Shown: in pieces, positions 37,979 to 50,287 of the stretch
Layout: every line of letters starts with the position of its first letter
How positions within the stretch are numbered: position 1 is the stretch's first letter
Assembly: GCA_963839535.1 (NCBI GenBank)
Contig: CAWIVF010000001.1
Coordinates: forward strand, 62,001-126,000
Direction: 5' to 3'
Length of the DNA: 64,000 bases
Source: RHKX01 sp963839535
GTDB taxonomy: Bacteria; Actinomycetota; Thermoleophilia; Solirubrobacterales; 70-9
Position numbers and translations under genes: made by a program
Notes under the pieces: model-generated
The model's input: only the letters and a program-made list of their open reading frames with translations
Database searches by the model: none
What the model was told of the DNA's origin: nothing

Positions 37979-38677
37979 ATGGCCGCATCCCGCCCAAAGC
38001 TGAAGGTCGCCGAACGCACCGAGTTCGGCTCACGCACGACGCGCCGCCTGCGCCGCGACGGCCTGGTGCCCGGCGTCGTCTACACCTCGGGTGAGCCCGC
38101 CCGCGCCTTCCAGGCCGACGCCCGTGAGATCGGCCACTTCATCGCCGAGGGCCACGCACTCTTCGACCTCGAGGTCGAGGGCGCCAAGGCGGTCCCCGTG
38201 GTCGTCAAGGAGGAGCAGCGCCACCCCGTCCGCGGCGAGCTCATGCACCTCGACTGCCAGCAGGTCAACCTCGACGTCGCGATCCACGCCGAGGTGAGCA
38301 TCGAGCTCTCCGGCGCCGAGGACTCGCCGGGCGTCAAGGAGGGCGGCATCCTCGAGCACGTCACCCGCGAGATCACGATCGAGGCGCTTCCGACCGACAT
38401 CCCCGACTCGATCGAGGTCGACGTCTCCGAGATGGTCGTCGGCGACACGATCCAGCTCGACACGATCACCGCGCCGGAGGGGGTCACGTTCCTCGCCGAG
38501 CATCTCGACGAGGTCACCATCGCGACCCTGAACCCGCCTCGCATCGTCGAGGAGGAGCCCGAGGTCGAGCAGGAGACCGAGGTCATCGGCGAGGAGGCCG
38601 GCGACGCCGAGGACACTGCCGACGACGAGGGCGGCGCCGAGAGCTCCGATGGGGGCGACGACGGCGACGAGGGTTAG
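37979..38677 (+). CDS. rplY: 50S ribosomal protein L25 (Ctc type)
   Basis: It binds 5S rRNA in the large subunit. The N-terminal L25 domain is typical (RTEFGSRTTRRLRRDGLVPG, VPVVVKEEQRHPVRGELMHL). The TL5/Ctc C-terminal domain follows (GVKEGGILEHVTREITIEAL, PTDIPDSIEVDVSEM). The 232-residue length includes a strongly acidic tail of about 45 residues. A TATCCT -10-like element lies a few bases upstream of ATG 37979, implying a very short leader. It is followed 6 bases later by pth, the usual partner. Confidence 0.95.
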   Translation: MAASRPKLKVAERTEFGSRTTRRLRRDGLVPGVVYTSGEPARAFQADAREIGHFIAEGHALFDLEVEGAKAVPVVVKEEQRHPVRGELMHLDCQQVNLDVAIHAEVSIELSGAEDSPGVKEGGILEHVTREITIEALPTDIPDSIEVDVSEMVVGDTIQLDTITAPEGVTFLAEHLDEVTIATLNPPRIVEEEPEVEQETEVIGEEAGDAEDTADDEGGAESSDGGDDGDEG

Positions 38678-38683
38678 CCCCTC

Positions 38684-39328
38684 GTGCGTCCCTTCCGCCG
38701 CCGCGCCGGCGGCGACCCCTCCGCGGAGGATTCCGCGGGAGCACCGATCCTCGTGATCGGCCTCGGCAATCCCGGCACCCGTTACGCCGGCACCCGCCAC
38801 AACGCCGGCTTCGACGTGGCCGCCGCGCTGAGCACCCGCTGGGACCTGCCGCGGGCCCGCAAGAAGTACGGCGGGCTGATCGCCGAGGGCCGCACCCGCC
38901 CGGGCGGGCCGCGCGTCTCGATCCTCCTGCCCCAGACCTTCATGAACGAGTCGGGCGAGGCCGCCGCTCCGGCGCGCGGCGAGCTCGGCATCGGGCCGGA
39001 GCGCATCGTCGCCCTGCACGACGAGATCGATCTCCCGTTCGGCGAGATCAGGACGAAGCTCGGCGGCGGCGTCGCCGGCCACAACGGGCTCAAGAGCCTC
39101 GAGCGAGGGCTCGGCGGGCGCGGCTTCTGGCGCGTCCGGATCGGCGTCGGCCGTCCCGACTCCACCGATCCCGAGATCGTCTCGCGCTGGGTCCTCGGGC
39201 GCTTCAGCGAGGGCGACGACGAGGTGCGGGGATTGATCGACGCGGCAGCCGAGGAGGCCGACCGGCTGATCGAGCGGATCGACTCCGGTGAGTCAGACGA
39301 GCCGGCCGAGGGCACGGGGGGCCGATGA
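38684..39328 (+). CDS. pth: Peptidyl-tRNA hydrolase
   Basis: It releases peptides from prematurely dropped peptidyl-tRNAs. Motifs: LVIGLGNPGTRYAGTRHNAG with the catalytic histidine in RHNAG, LLPQTFMNESGEAA, VALHDEIDLPFGEIRTKLGG and VAGHNGLKSLERGLGG. At 214 residues it carries about 20 extra N-terminal residues (RPFRRRAGGDPSAED) before the fold, and a short acidic tail. Start GTG 38684. The stop overlaps the next ATG (ATGA). Confidence 0.95.
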   Translation: MRPFRRRAGGDPSAEDSAGAPILVIGLGNPGTRYAGTRHNAGFDVAAALSTRWDLPRARKKYGGLIAEGRTRPGGPRVSILLPQTFMNESGEAAAPARGELGIGPERIVALHDEIDLPFGEIRTKLGGGVAGHNGLKSLERGLGGRGFWRVRIGVGRPDSTDPEIVSRWVLGRFSEGDDEVRGLIDAAAEEADRLIERIDSGESDEPAEGTGGR

Positions 39329-40053
39329 GCGAGGCGCCCCTGACCCGATACGACGTCGACCCGAACGGGGTCGGGCTCCTGCAGCTGGACCGGCCGAAGA
39401 CCCGCAACGCGATCAACACGCAGATGCTCGAGGAGATGCTCGAGCACCTGGAGAAGGCGGCCGCCGACGAGGACCTGCGGGTGCTCGTCATCTCCTCGAC
39501 CGACCACATGGGGCTCTCGGCGGGGGCCGACGTCCGCGAGGACCTCGACCGCGACGGCGCGATCCGGCGGATGCAGCTCTTCGCGACGCTCTACGACGCG
39601 ATCACCGGGTTCGTCCGCCCGACGATCGCCGCCTGCCACGGGGCCTGCGTCGGCGGCGGCGCCGAGATCGCGATGTCGTGCGACCTCCGGGTCGGCGGCT
39701 CGAACCTGCGCCTGCGCTTCCCCGGCGCCGGCCTCGGCGTGCCCGTCGGCCCGGCGCGGCTGGTCTCGATGTGCGGCCTCTCCGTCGCCAAGTACCTGCT
39801 GCTGACCTCGAAGGAGATCGCCGTCGAGGACGCCCATCGCTGGGGGCTGGTCCACAAGGTCGTCTCGGCGCCGCGGACCGAGGAGGCGGCGCTCCAGCTC
39901 GCCGCCGAGGTCGCCATGCACCCGCCTGAGTCGGTCGCCCGGATCAAGCGGATGCTCCACGACTGGGACGGGATCGAGGACCGCTCCCGCGCCGAGGGCG
40001 AGGGCCAGGTCGCCTGGCAGAGCGAGGGCCCGGGCCTCGGCTACAGGGAGTAG
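39325..40053 (+). CDS. Crotonase-fold protein lacking both usual catalytic glutamates
   Basis: A 242-residue enoyl-CoA hydratase/isomerase-fold protein. The oxyanion-hole and CoA regions are present (GLSAGADVREDL; IAACHGACVGGGAEIAMSCD). Aligned by eye to mitochondrial enoyl-CoA hydratase, the PE-x-x-LG glutamate is replaced (RFPGAGLGVPVGPARL) and the second glutamate in the following helix is a tyrosine (LSVAKYLLLTSKEI). Hydratase activity is therefore doubtful; other crotonase reactions or a structural role are possible. It is coupled to pth (ATGA) and 6 bases before mfd, an odd place for a fatty-acid enzyme. Confidence 0.82.
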   Translation: MSEAPLTRYDVDPNGVGLLQLDRPKTRNAINTQMLEEMLEHLEKAAADEDLRVLVISSTDHMGLSAGADVREDLDRDGAIRRMQLFATLYDAITGFVRPTIAACHGACVGGGAEIAMSCDLRVGGSNLRLRFPGAGLGVPVGPARLVSMCGLSVAKYLLLTSKEIAVEDAHRWGLVHKVVSAPRTEEAALQLAAEVAMHPPESVARIKRMLHDWDGIEDRSRAEGEGQVAWQSEGPGLGYRE

Positions 40054-40059
40054 GGCCTC

Positions 40060-43441
<3,382 letters not shown>

Positions 43442-43487
43442 GCCGAACGGCGGGTCCCGGGCCGCTCAGCGGTATCGTTCCGCACCC

Positions 43488-44837
43488 GTGCGGGCCGCCT
43501 CAAGCACAACGAAGCGCCGTGTGGCGGCGCTCCTCGCCGTCGCGCTCGTCGCGACGCTCGTGATCGTCGGCGTCAGCAGCGGGCTCGGGCACCCCAGCGT
43601 CCCCGAGGGCGACGTCGCCATCGTCGACGGCGTCGAGGGCGGCACGGTGACCGAGGCGGAGGTCCAGACCGGGCTGAAGCAGGCCGCGGTGCAGGCGGGC
43701 CTCAAGGAGGCTCCCCCGGCGGACGACCCGCAGTACCAGCAGCTCCTCGATCAGGCGATGCAGAGTCGCCTGTTCGTGATCTGGGTCAAGGCCGAGGCCG
43801 CCGATCGCGGCATCACCGTCGACCAGGAGACGATCGACGCCAAGATCAAGGAGATCAAGGCGACCCAGTTCGCCAGCCCGGAGCAGTTCGACAAGTACGT
43901 GGAGCAGACCGGCCTGAGCGAGGAGGACATCGACCGGCAGGTCGAGTCGGACCTGCTCCAGGAGGAGCTGGCGAAGCAGATCGTGCCCTCGAACGCCGAT
44001 CCCGCCAATCCGACCTACAGCCAGGAGGAGCTTGCCGCGAAGTACGGGGTCGACGACGAGGCGATCGAGGACTTCTACGACGCCAACCCGGACGCGTTCG
44101 CGATCACGCCGAGCCGCGACGTCCGCGTGGTGCTCAACACGTCCGAGGCGAAGGTCGAGACGGCCAAGGAGGAGCTCGAAGCCGACGACTCCCCGGAGAA
44201 CTGGGAGAAGGTCGCCGCGAAGTACTCGCAGGACCAGGCCACCAAGGAGGCCGGCGGCCTGCTCCAGGGCCTCGTCGAGGGCTCCGGTGACCCGCAGCTC
44301 GAGGAGGAGGCCTTCAGCGCCGAGGAGGGTGAGCTCGTCGGGCCGTTCGAGACGGACCGCGGCTTCTACCTGCTCCAGGTCGACAAGATCACCGAGGCCG
44401 GCACCGAGCCGCTCAACAAGCAGACGGAGGCCGCGATCGAGCAGCAGCTGATCACGGCGCGCCAGCAGGAGGTCGGAAACGAGTTCCGCAACGACTTCAT
44501 CGACAAGTGGACCCAGCGGACCACCTGCCTCCCCGACTACATGATCGCCCTGTGCCGCGGCTACGTTGCGCCGGCCGTCGAGCCGGTCGAGGGCCAGCCC
44601 GAGCCCCCGCCCGTCGTCTCCACGAAGCCGATCGCGCCCGGCACCTCGACGATCCCGCTCGACGGCGCTCCCCAGCAGGGCCTGCCGCAGGGCCCGCTGC
44701 CGACCGTGGCGGCTCCGACGCTCCCCGAGGGCTCGGTCCCGATCGGGCCCGACGGCGCCCCGGTGGTCCCCGGCGCAACGCCGCCGCCGACGTCGGGCGC
44801 AGTGCCCCCGGCGAGCGCCGCCCCGACGACCCCCTAG
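43488..44837 (+). CDS. Membrane-anchored parvulin-type peptidyl-prolyl isomerase
   Basis: About 449 residues, a SurA/PrsA-like extracytoplasmic folding factor. It has an N-terminal membrane anchor (RRVAALLAVALVATLVIVGV) and a helical SurA_N-like domain (QLLDQAMQSRLFVIWVKAEA; DEETIDAKIKEIKATQF-like segments). A parvulin domain follows at about 200-310 (SRDVRVVLNTSEAKVETAKE; KYSQDQATKEAGGLLQGLVE; VGPFETDRGFYLLQVDKITE). The C-terminus is a Pro/Ala-rich tail. GTG 43488 is chosen because it precedes the anchor and a TATCGT -10 lies at 43473-43478. Start and stop sit between mfd and mazG. Confidence 0.88.
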   Translation: MRAASSTTKRRVAALLAVALVATLVIVGVSSGLGHPSVPEGDVAIVDGVEGGTVTEAEVQTGLKQAAVQAGLKEAPPADDPQYQQLLDQAMQSRLFVIWVKAEAADRGITVDQETIDAKIKEIKATQFASPEQFDKYVEQTGLSEEDIDRQVESDLLQEELAKQIVPSNADPANPTYSQEELAAKYGVDDEAIEDFYDANPDAFAITPSRDVRVVLNTSEAKVETAKEELEADDSPENWEKVAAKYSQDQATKEAGGLLQGLVEGSGDPQLEEEAFSAEEGELVGPFETDRGFYLLQVDKITEAGTEPLNKQTEAAIEQQLITARQQEVGNEFRNDFIDKWTQRTTCLPDYMIALCRGYVAPAVEPVEGQPEPPPVVSTKPIAPGTSTIPLDGAPQQGLPQGPLPTVAAPTLPEGSVPIGPDGAPVVPGATPPPTSGAVPPASAAPTTP

Positions 44838-44844
44838 CCGCCCG

Positions 44845-45603
44845 GTGGCAGCTGAGACCGACGAGGCCCGGGCGGCAGCCGGCGCCGAGGCGATCGAGGC
44901 CCTCGACCGGATCACCCGCCGGCTGCGGCGCGAGTGCCCCTGGGACCGCGCCCAGGACGAGCGGTCGATCGTCCCGCACACGATCGAGGAGGCCTACGAG
45001 CTCGCCGAGGCCGCGGGAGCCGGGGACGACGCGAAGCTGCTCGACGAGCTCGGCGACGTCCTCTTCCAGGTGCACTTCCTGGCGCTCCTGCTCGAGGAGC
45101 GCGGGGCGGGTGACCTCGCCGCCGTCGCAGCGGGGACCCGCGAGAAGCTGATCCGCCGCCACCCGCACGTCTTCGGCGACGCCGAGGCGGCCGATGCGGA
45201 GGCCGTGCTCGGCAACTGGGACCGGATCAAGCGGGAGCAGGAGGGCAAGCCCGGCCTGTTCGAGGACGTGCCCGAGAACCTCCCGGCCCTGCTCCACGCC
45301 CGCAAGCTGCAGCGCCGGGCGCGCTCACGCGCCGCGGAGGGCGCCGATCTGGGTGTGGTGGGCGAGCCGGAGCCGGACGAGGTGGCGGGCCGGGTTGCGG
45401 GCCAGCGCGGAGCGGATCGCGGAGCTCGCGCGGGCCGGCGCGAGTGGCGCCCCCGAGCGGATCCCGCTCAGCGGGCCGCGGTCGAGGCCGAGATCGGCGA
45501 GCTGCTCTTCGCCTGCGTGGATCTGGCCCGGCGGCTGCGCACCGACCCTGAGATCGCACTGCGAGCCGCTTCGGAGAGGTTCCGCGCCGCCGCCGGCGGG
45601 TAA
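44845..45603 (+). CDS. mazG: MazG nucleoside triphosphate pyrophosphohydrolase
   Basis: It hydrolyses (d)NTPs and aberrant nucleotides to monophosphates, cleaning the pool. The N-terminal domain is canonical: LDRITRRLRRECPWDRAQDE, TIEEAYELAEAAG, LLDELGDVLFQVHFLALL and EKLIRRHPHVFGDAEAADA with NWDRIKREQEG. The second MazG repeat ends ELLFACVDLARRLRTDPEIA. The stretch between (about 45340-45475) reads as Gly/Arg-rich sequence unlike the family and may hide compensating indels, although the frame stays open. Start GTG 44845, 7 bases after the PPIase stop. Confidence 0.9.
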   Translation: MAAETDEARAAAGAEAIEALDRITRRLRRECPWDRAQDERSIVPHTIEEAYELAEAAGAGDDAKLLDELGDVLFQVHFLALLLEERGAGDLAAVAAGTREKLIRRHPHVFGDAEAADAEAVLGNWDRIKREQEGKPGLFEDVPENLPALLHARKLQRRARSRAAEGADLGVVGEPEPDEVAGRVAGQRGADRGARAGRREWRPRADPAQRAAVEAEIGELLFACVDLARRLRTDPEIALRAASERFRAAAGG

Positions 45604-45621
45604 TGAGAGACTGCCCGCCCG

Positions 45622-46913
<1,292 letters not shown>

Positions 46914-46922
<9 letters not shown>

Positions 46923-47212
46923 GCGGTGGGCGTGGCCTTCCGAGGTCGCGCCACGGGGGTCGAGCGGCTTTCTGGGCTGGTGAGGGGGGGGTTGGCGACC
47001 TCCGGAGACGGCTGACGCCGAAGAACGCGCACATTTACCCCCTGGAAGGGGAAATTCGCACGGTTTCCGAGAACGCATCAATTTGGGCGTCCAGCGCCCA
47101 AATTCGTCCGCTCTTGCCGGAAGCCGCCCGCCAACCCCTCCCTCACCAGCCCAAACCACGCTTCGACCTCCCCGGGCGGCCCCTCGCGAGGCCACGCCCA
47201 CCGCTACGCCCG
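46914..47212. repeat. Long imperfect inverted repeat between convergent eno and plsC
   Basis: The left arm (46914 to about 46992) and the reverse complement of the right arm (47131-47212) align over about 80 bases. Exact shared blocks include TGGGCGTGGC, GAGG, GGTCGA and GCTGGTGAGG, with GGGGTTGG nearly so. The arms flank about 138 bases containing a smaller perfect hairpin. Each arm begins at a TAG: the eno stop on the left and, after allowing one further indel, the plsC stop on the right. No coding potential is evident inside. It could be a REP/BIME-like or MITE-like element. Confidence 0.7.
47080..47104. terminator. Hairpin, likely bidirectional terminator
   Basis: AATTTGGGCG (47080-47089) and CGCCCAAATT (47095-47104) pair perfectly around TCCAG. 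A GC core flanked by A/T pairs on both sides suits termination in both directions between convergent genes. A second weaker stem, CCCC/GGGG, lies just upstream around 47038-47051. Confidence 0.7.
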
Positions 47213-47931
47213 CGAGCTCCCCGTACAGCCCCCGCACCCGCCCGAAGATCTCCTCCGCCGCCTCCTGCTGGCGCTCTCGCGAGGGCTGCGGCTCCCGCGG
47301 GAAGCTGAGCGGCTCGCCATAGCTGACCGTCACCCGGGGGAAGCGGCCCCGGCGCCACTCTCGCGTCCCCTGCGAGCCATGGATGGCCGTCGGGACCACC
47401 GGGGACGCCCGACTCGAGTGCCAGTCGGCCGACGCCGCGACGGGGCTCGCCGAGGCCGCCGGAGCGTGAGCGGCCGCCCTCGGCGTAGATGCCGACGCAG
47501 CCGCCGCGGTCGAGGATCGAATGAGCCGTGGCGAAGGCCTCCTCGTCGTCGTGGCCCCGCCGGACCGGGAAGTGGCCGGAGACGCGGAAGAGGTAGTCCA
47601 GGGCCGGGTTCGCGGCGAAGAACTGCGACTTGGTCATGAACCGGATCCGGCGGCGCAGCCTGACGCCGACGAAGAAGTGGTCGAAGTTGGAGAAGTGGTT
47701 CGGGGCGAGGATCATCGGGCCCTCGGCCGGCACGTTCGCGAGGCCCTGCGCGCGGCAGCGGTAGAGCAGGAGGGCCGGAGGCGACATGACGACCCGGACG
47801 GCGGTGTAGGTCCAGCCGGGCTCGTGCGTGCGCGCCCACTCGTGAGCAGGCAGCATCGACGTCGCGGGCCGCTCGTCGCGATAGGCCTGCGGACGCAGCC
47901 CGCCGCCGTCCTCTCGATCCCGCCGCGGCAT
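47204..47931 (-). CDS. plsC: 1-acyl-sn-glycerol-3-phosphate acyltransferase family protein, frameshifted
   Basis: It transfers an acyl chain to lysophosphatidic acid or a related acceptor at the membrane. Motif I is PNHFSNFDHFFVG (the HX4D catalytic pair), motif II FMTKSQFF, motif III IYAEGGRSRSG (in place of the common EGTRS) and motif IV GVPVVPTAIHGS. An extra C near 47404 breaks the frame between LESGVP and VVPTAI. The last residues, FGRVRGLYGELAG, reach a region where one more indel would place the stop at TAG 47204-47206. Start ATG 47931; ATG of MLPAHEW is an alternative. A TACCCT -10-like element lies just upstream. Confidence 0.87.
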
Positions 47932-48001
47932 CCATCCTGCAGGGTATTGACCGGTCCATCGGCTAGAAGGGGACCGCGGCCCGGCGCCGAACCGAGTTCC
48001 G

Positions 48002-48346
48002 ATGGCAACCGCTGCCCAGCCCCGCTACAAGGCCCGCGTCGTCCCGCGAGGCGAACGCGGCAGCCGGGCATCGCGGATTCGCTGGGACCGGTTCGGCCGG
48101 ATCGTCCTGGTCCTGGTCCTCTTCGCCGTGCTGATCTCCTACATCGGGCCGACGCTGCGGGTGTTCGACAGCTGGCGCGAGTCGCGGGCGGCCGAGCAGC
48201 AGCTCGCCACCCTGAAGGAGGAGAACGAGCGCCTCACGAGGCAGGCCCACATGCTCGACAAGCCCGCTGCGGCGATCGCCGAGGCCCGCAAGCTGGGGAT
48301 GGTCGCCCCGGGCGAGAAGGCCTACGTCATCGACGGCCTGAAGTAG
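48002..48346 (+). CDS. DivIC/FtsB-like septum formation initiator
   Basis: A 114-residue bitopic cell-division protein. It has a basic cytoplasmic N-terminus, a single membrane helix near residues 33-52 (RIVLVLVLFAVLISYIGPTL) and an extracytoplasmic coiled coil (WRESRAAEQQLATLKEENER). The family-specific end AEARKLGMVAPGEKAYVI follows. FtsB/DivIC holds FtsL and FtsQ/DivIB in the divisome. Location just after eno (here separated by the convergent plsC) is the conserved actinobacterial position for this gene. Confidence 0.9.
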   Translation: MATAAQPRYKARVVPRGERGSRASRIRWDRFGRIVLVLVLFAVLISYIGPTLRVFDSWRESRAAEQQLATLKEENERLTRQAHMLDKPAAAIAEARKLGMVAPGEKAYVIDGLK

Positions 48347-48371
48347 ACCCTCTCCGCCGGCAGGCGTCCTC

Positions 48372-48377
48372 TAACCT
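48372..48377 (+). promoter_or_regulatory. -10 element, leaderless start of the sulfotransferase group
   Basis: TAACCT ends 7 bases before ATG 48384. Confidence 0.45.
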
Positions 48378-48383
48378 CGCGGC

Positions 48384-49340
48384 ATGAGCGACCTCGCCGC
48401 CGCGCGCCCGACCGACCCCCAGCTGCTGTTCATCGGCGGCACCGGCCGCTCGGGCACCCACGTCCTCTCCCAGCTGCTGGCCAACCACTCGCGCTACGCG
48501 CGGGTGCCGATCGAGGCGCGCTTCCACGTCAACCCGCAGGGCTTCCCCGACCTGCTCTCGGGCCACGTCACCCCCGAGCAGTTCCTGCGCAAGCTCAACC
48601 GCTTCTGGTGGAAGCGGATCCGGGCGGGTGAGGTCGCGCCGGTGCTCGCGCGCCGGATCGCCTTCGGCCGCAAGGTGCGCGGCCTGCACAAGGTCGTCGA
48701 GAGGGACCGCTACGAGGCCGCGGTGGCGGAGTTCGAGCGCACCTGGCCCTCCGACCTCGACCTCGCGTGCCGCAACCTGTTCCTCGACCTGCTCTGGCCG
48801 CTCGCGGCCGCCGACGGCAAGCCCGGCCTGATCGAGATGAGCTGCTTCACCATCGCCGAGAGCCCGACCCTGATCCGCCTCTTCCCCGAGGCGAAGCTCA
48901 TCCACACGGTCCGCGACGGCCGCGATGCGGGCTCCTCGAAGGTCTCCAAGCGGCAGAAGCGCAGCCATCCCCGAGACGGGTCGGAGGGGCTCCGCTGGTG
49001 GGAGGGCCGCCTGCGCAAGATCGAGGCGGGCGTCCGCCAGCTGCCCGAGGGGCGGCTGCTGACGATCAGCCTCGACGAGCTCGTCGCCGGCGAGAGGGAG
49101 CGCGACTACGAGCGCCTCCTCTCGTTCCTCGAGCTCGAGGACGAGCCCGCGATGCGCGCCTTCTTCGACGACGAGATGAGCGCCTCCGCGGCGCACAAGG
49201 AGCGCTGGCGCGAGGGACTCTCGCCCGCCGGGCAGGCGCAGCTCGAGCGCGACTACGAGCTGACGCTCGAGCGGCTCGAGCGCGAGGACTTCCACTGCGC
49301 GGCCGAGCTGCGGCGCGCGTTCGCGCGCCAGCCGGCGTGA
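48384..49340 (+). CDS. PAPS-dependent sulfotransferase, tandem copy 1
   Basis: A 318-residue protein of the sulfotransferase family, transferring sulfate from 3'-phosphoadenylyl sulfate to a hydroxyl or amine. The 5'-phosphosulfate loop is LLFIGGTGRSGTHVLSQLLA at residues 14-33. The 3'-phosphate site is LIHTVRDGRDAGSSKVSKRQ. Between them, LFLDLLWPLA and GLIEMSCFTIAES are shared with the next gene. The C-terminus EDEPAMRAFFDDEMSAS resembles actinobacterial glycolipid and glycan sulfotransferases. It overlaps its paralogue by 4 bases (GTGA). The acceptor is unknown. Confidence 0.88.
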   Translation: MSDLAAARPTDPQLLFIGGTGRSGTHVLSQLLANHSRYARVPIEARFHVNPQGFPDLLSGHVTPEQFLRKLNRFWWKRIRAGEVAPVLARRIAFGRKVRGLHKVVERDRYEAAVAEFERTWPSDLDLACRNLFLDLLWPLAAADGKPGLIEMSCFTIAESPTLIRLFPEAKLIHTVRDGRDAGSSKVSKRQKRSHPRDGSEGLRWWEGRLRKIEAGVRQLPEGRLLTISLDELVAGERERDYERLLSFLELEDEPAMRAFFDDEMSASAAHKERWREGLSPAGQAQLERDYELTLERLEREDFHCAAELRRAFARQPA

Positions 49341-50287
49341 GCGTCCCGCCCGCGCCCCCCGGTCCGGCGCAGGAGGGGAGGGACCTCGTCTTCATCGGCG
49401 GCACCGGCCGCTCGGGCACCCACGCCCTCGCCCAGCTGCTCGGCCGCCACAGCCGCTACGCCGACGTCCCGATCGAGGCCCGCTTCCACTGCAACAAGCG
49501 GGGGATGCCGGACCTGCTGGAGGGCCGGATCACGCTGCGGGGGTATCTCGAGAAGGTGCGCGGCTTCTGGTGGCATCGCGTGCGCGTCGACGGGCAGCCG
49601 CGCGGGCTCTACAACCTGCTGCGCCAGTCCGAGTTCGACGCCGCGCTCGAGCGCTTCGAGGCCGCCTACGCCGACGACCCCGTCGGCGCCTGCCGCGTCC
49701 TCTACCTCGACCTGCTCTGGCCGCTCGCCGAGCGCCGCGGCAAGCCGGGGCTGGTCGAGATGTCCTCCCACAACGTGCGCGAGGCGCAGACGATCCGCCG
49801 GCTGTTCCCCCAGGCGCGGATCATCCACGCGCTCCGTGACGGTCGCGACTCCGCCTCCTCGGTCACGAGCAAGACCTGGGGCCCGCGCTCGATCGGCGCC
49901 GCGATCGGCTGGTGGGCGGACCGCCTGCGGGCGATCGAGGCGGGCGTGAGGGGGAGCGAGGACGGGGCCGAGTTCTCGGTGCCGGCCGATCGCTTCCGCG
50001 TGGTCCTGCTCGACGACCTCGTCGGCCATGAGCGCGAGGCGACCTACACCGGCCTGCTCGGCTTCCTCGGGATCGAGGACGAGCCGGAGATCCGCGGGTT
50101 CTTCGAGCGCGAGATGACCCCGTCACGCGCGCACGTCGGCCGCTGGCGCGCCGAGCTGCACACCCCGGGCAGGCTCTGGGTCCAGCGGCGCTACGAGCGC
50201 ACCGTCGGGGCGCTCGAGCGCGAGCACAACCATGCGGCGCCGAGCCTGCGGGCGGCGCTGGAGCGCGAGGCGGCGAGGGTCGGATAG
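49337..50287 (+). CDS. PAPS-dependent sulfotransferase, tandem copy 2
   Basis: A 316-residue paralogue of the gene before it: LVFIGGTGRSGTHALAQLLG, RYADVPIEARFHCNKRGMPD, YLDLLWPLAERRGKPGLVEM and IIHALRDGRDSASSVTSK. The two proteins align along nearly their whole length, so a tandem duplication followed by divergence is likely, presumably with different acceptors or positions. Start GTG 49337. The stop TAG shares a base with the start GTG of the glycosyltransferase (TAGTG), which binds the three genes into one operon. Confidence 0.88.
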   Translation: MSVPPAPPGPAQEGRDLVFIGGTGRSGTHALAQLLGRHSRYADVPIEARFHCNKRGMPDLLEGRITLRGYLEKVRGFWWHRVRVDGQPRGLYNLLRQSEFDAALERFEAAYADDPVGACRVLYLDLLWPLAERRGKPGLVEMSSHNVREAQTIRRLFPQARIIHALRDGRDSASSVTSKTWGPRSIGAAIGWWADRLRAIEAGVRGSEDGAEFSVPADRFRVVLLDDLVGHEREATYTGLLGFLGIEDEPEIRGFFEREMTPSRAHVGRWRAELHTPGRLWVQRRYERTVGALEREHNHAAPSLRAALEREAARVG

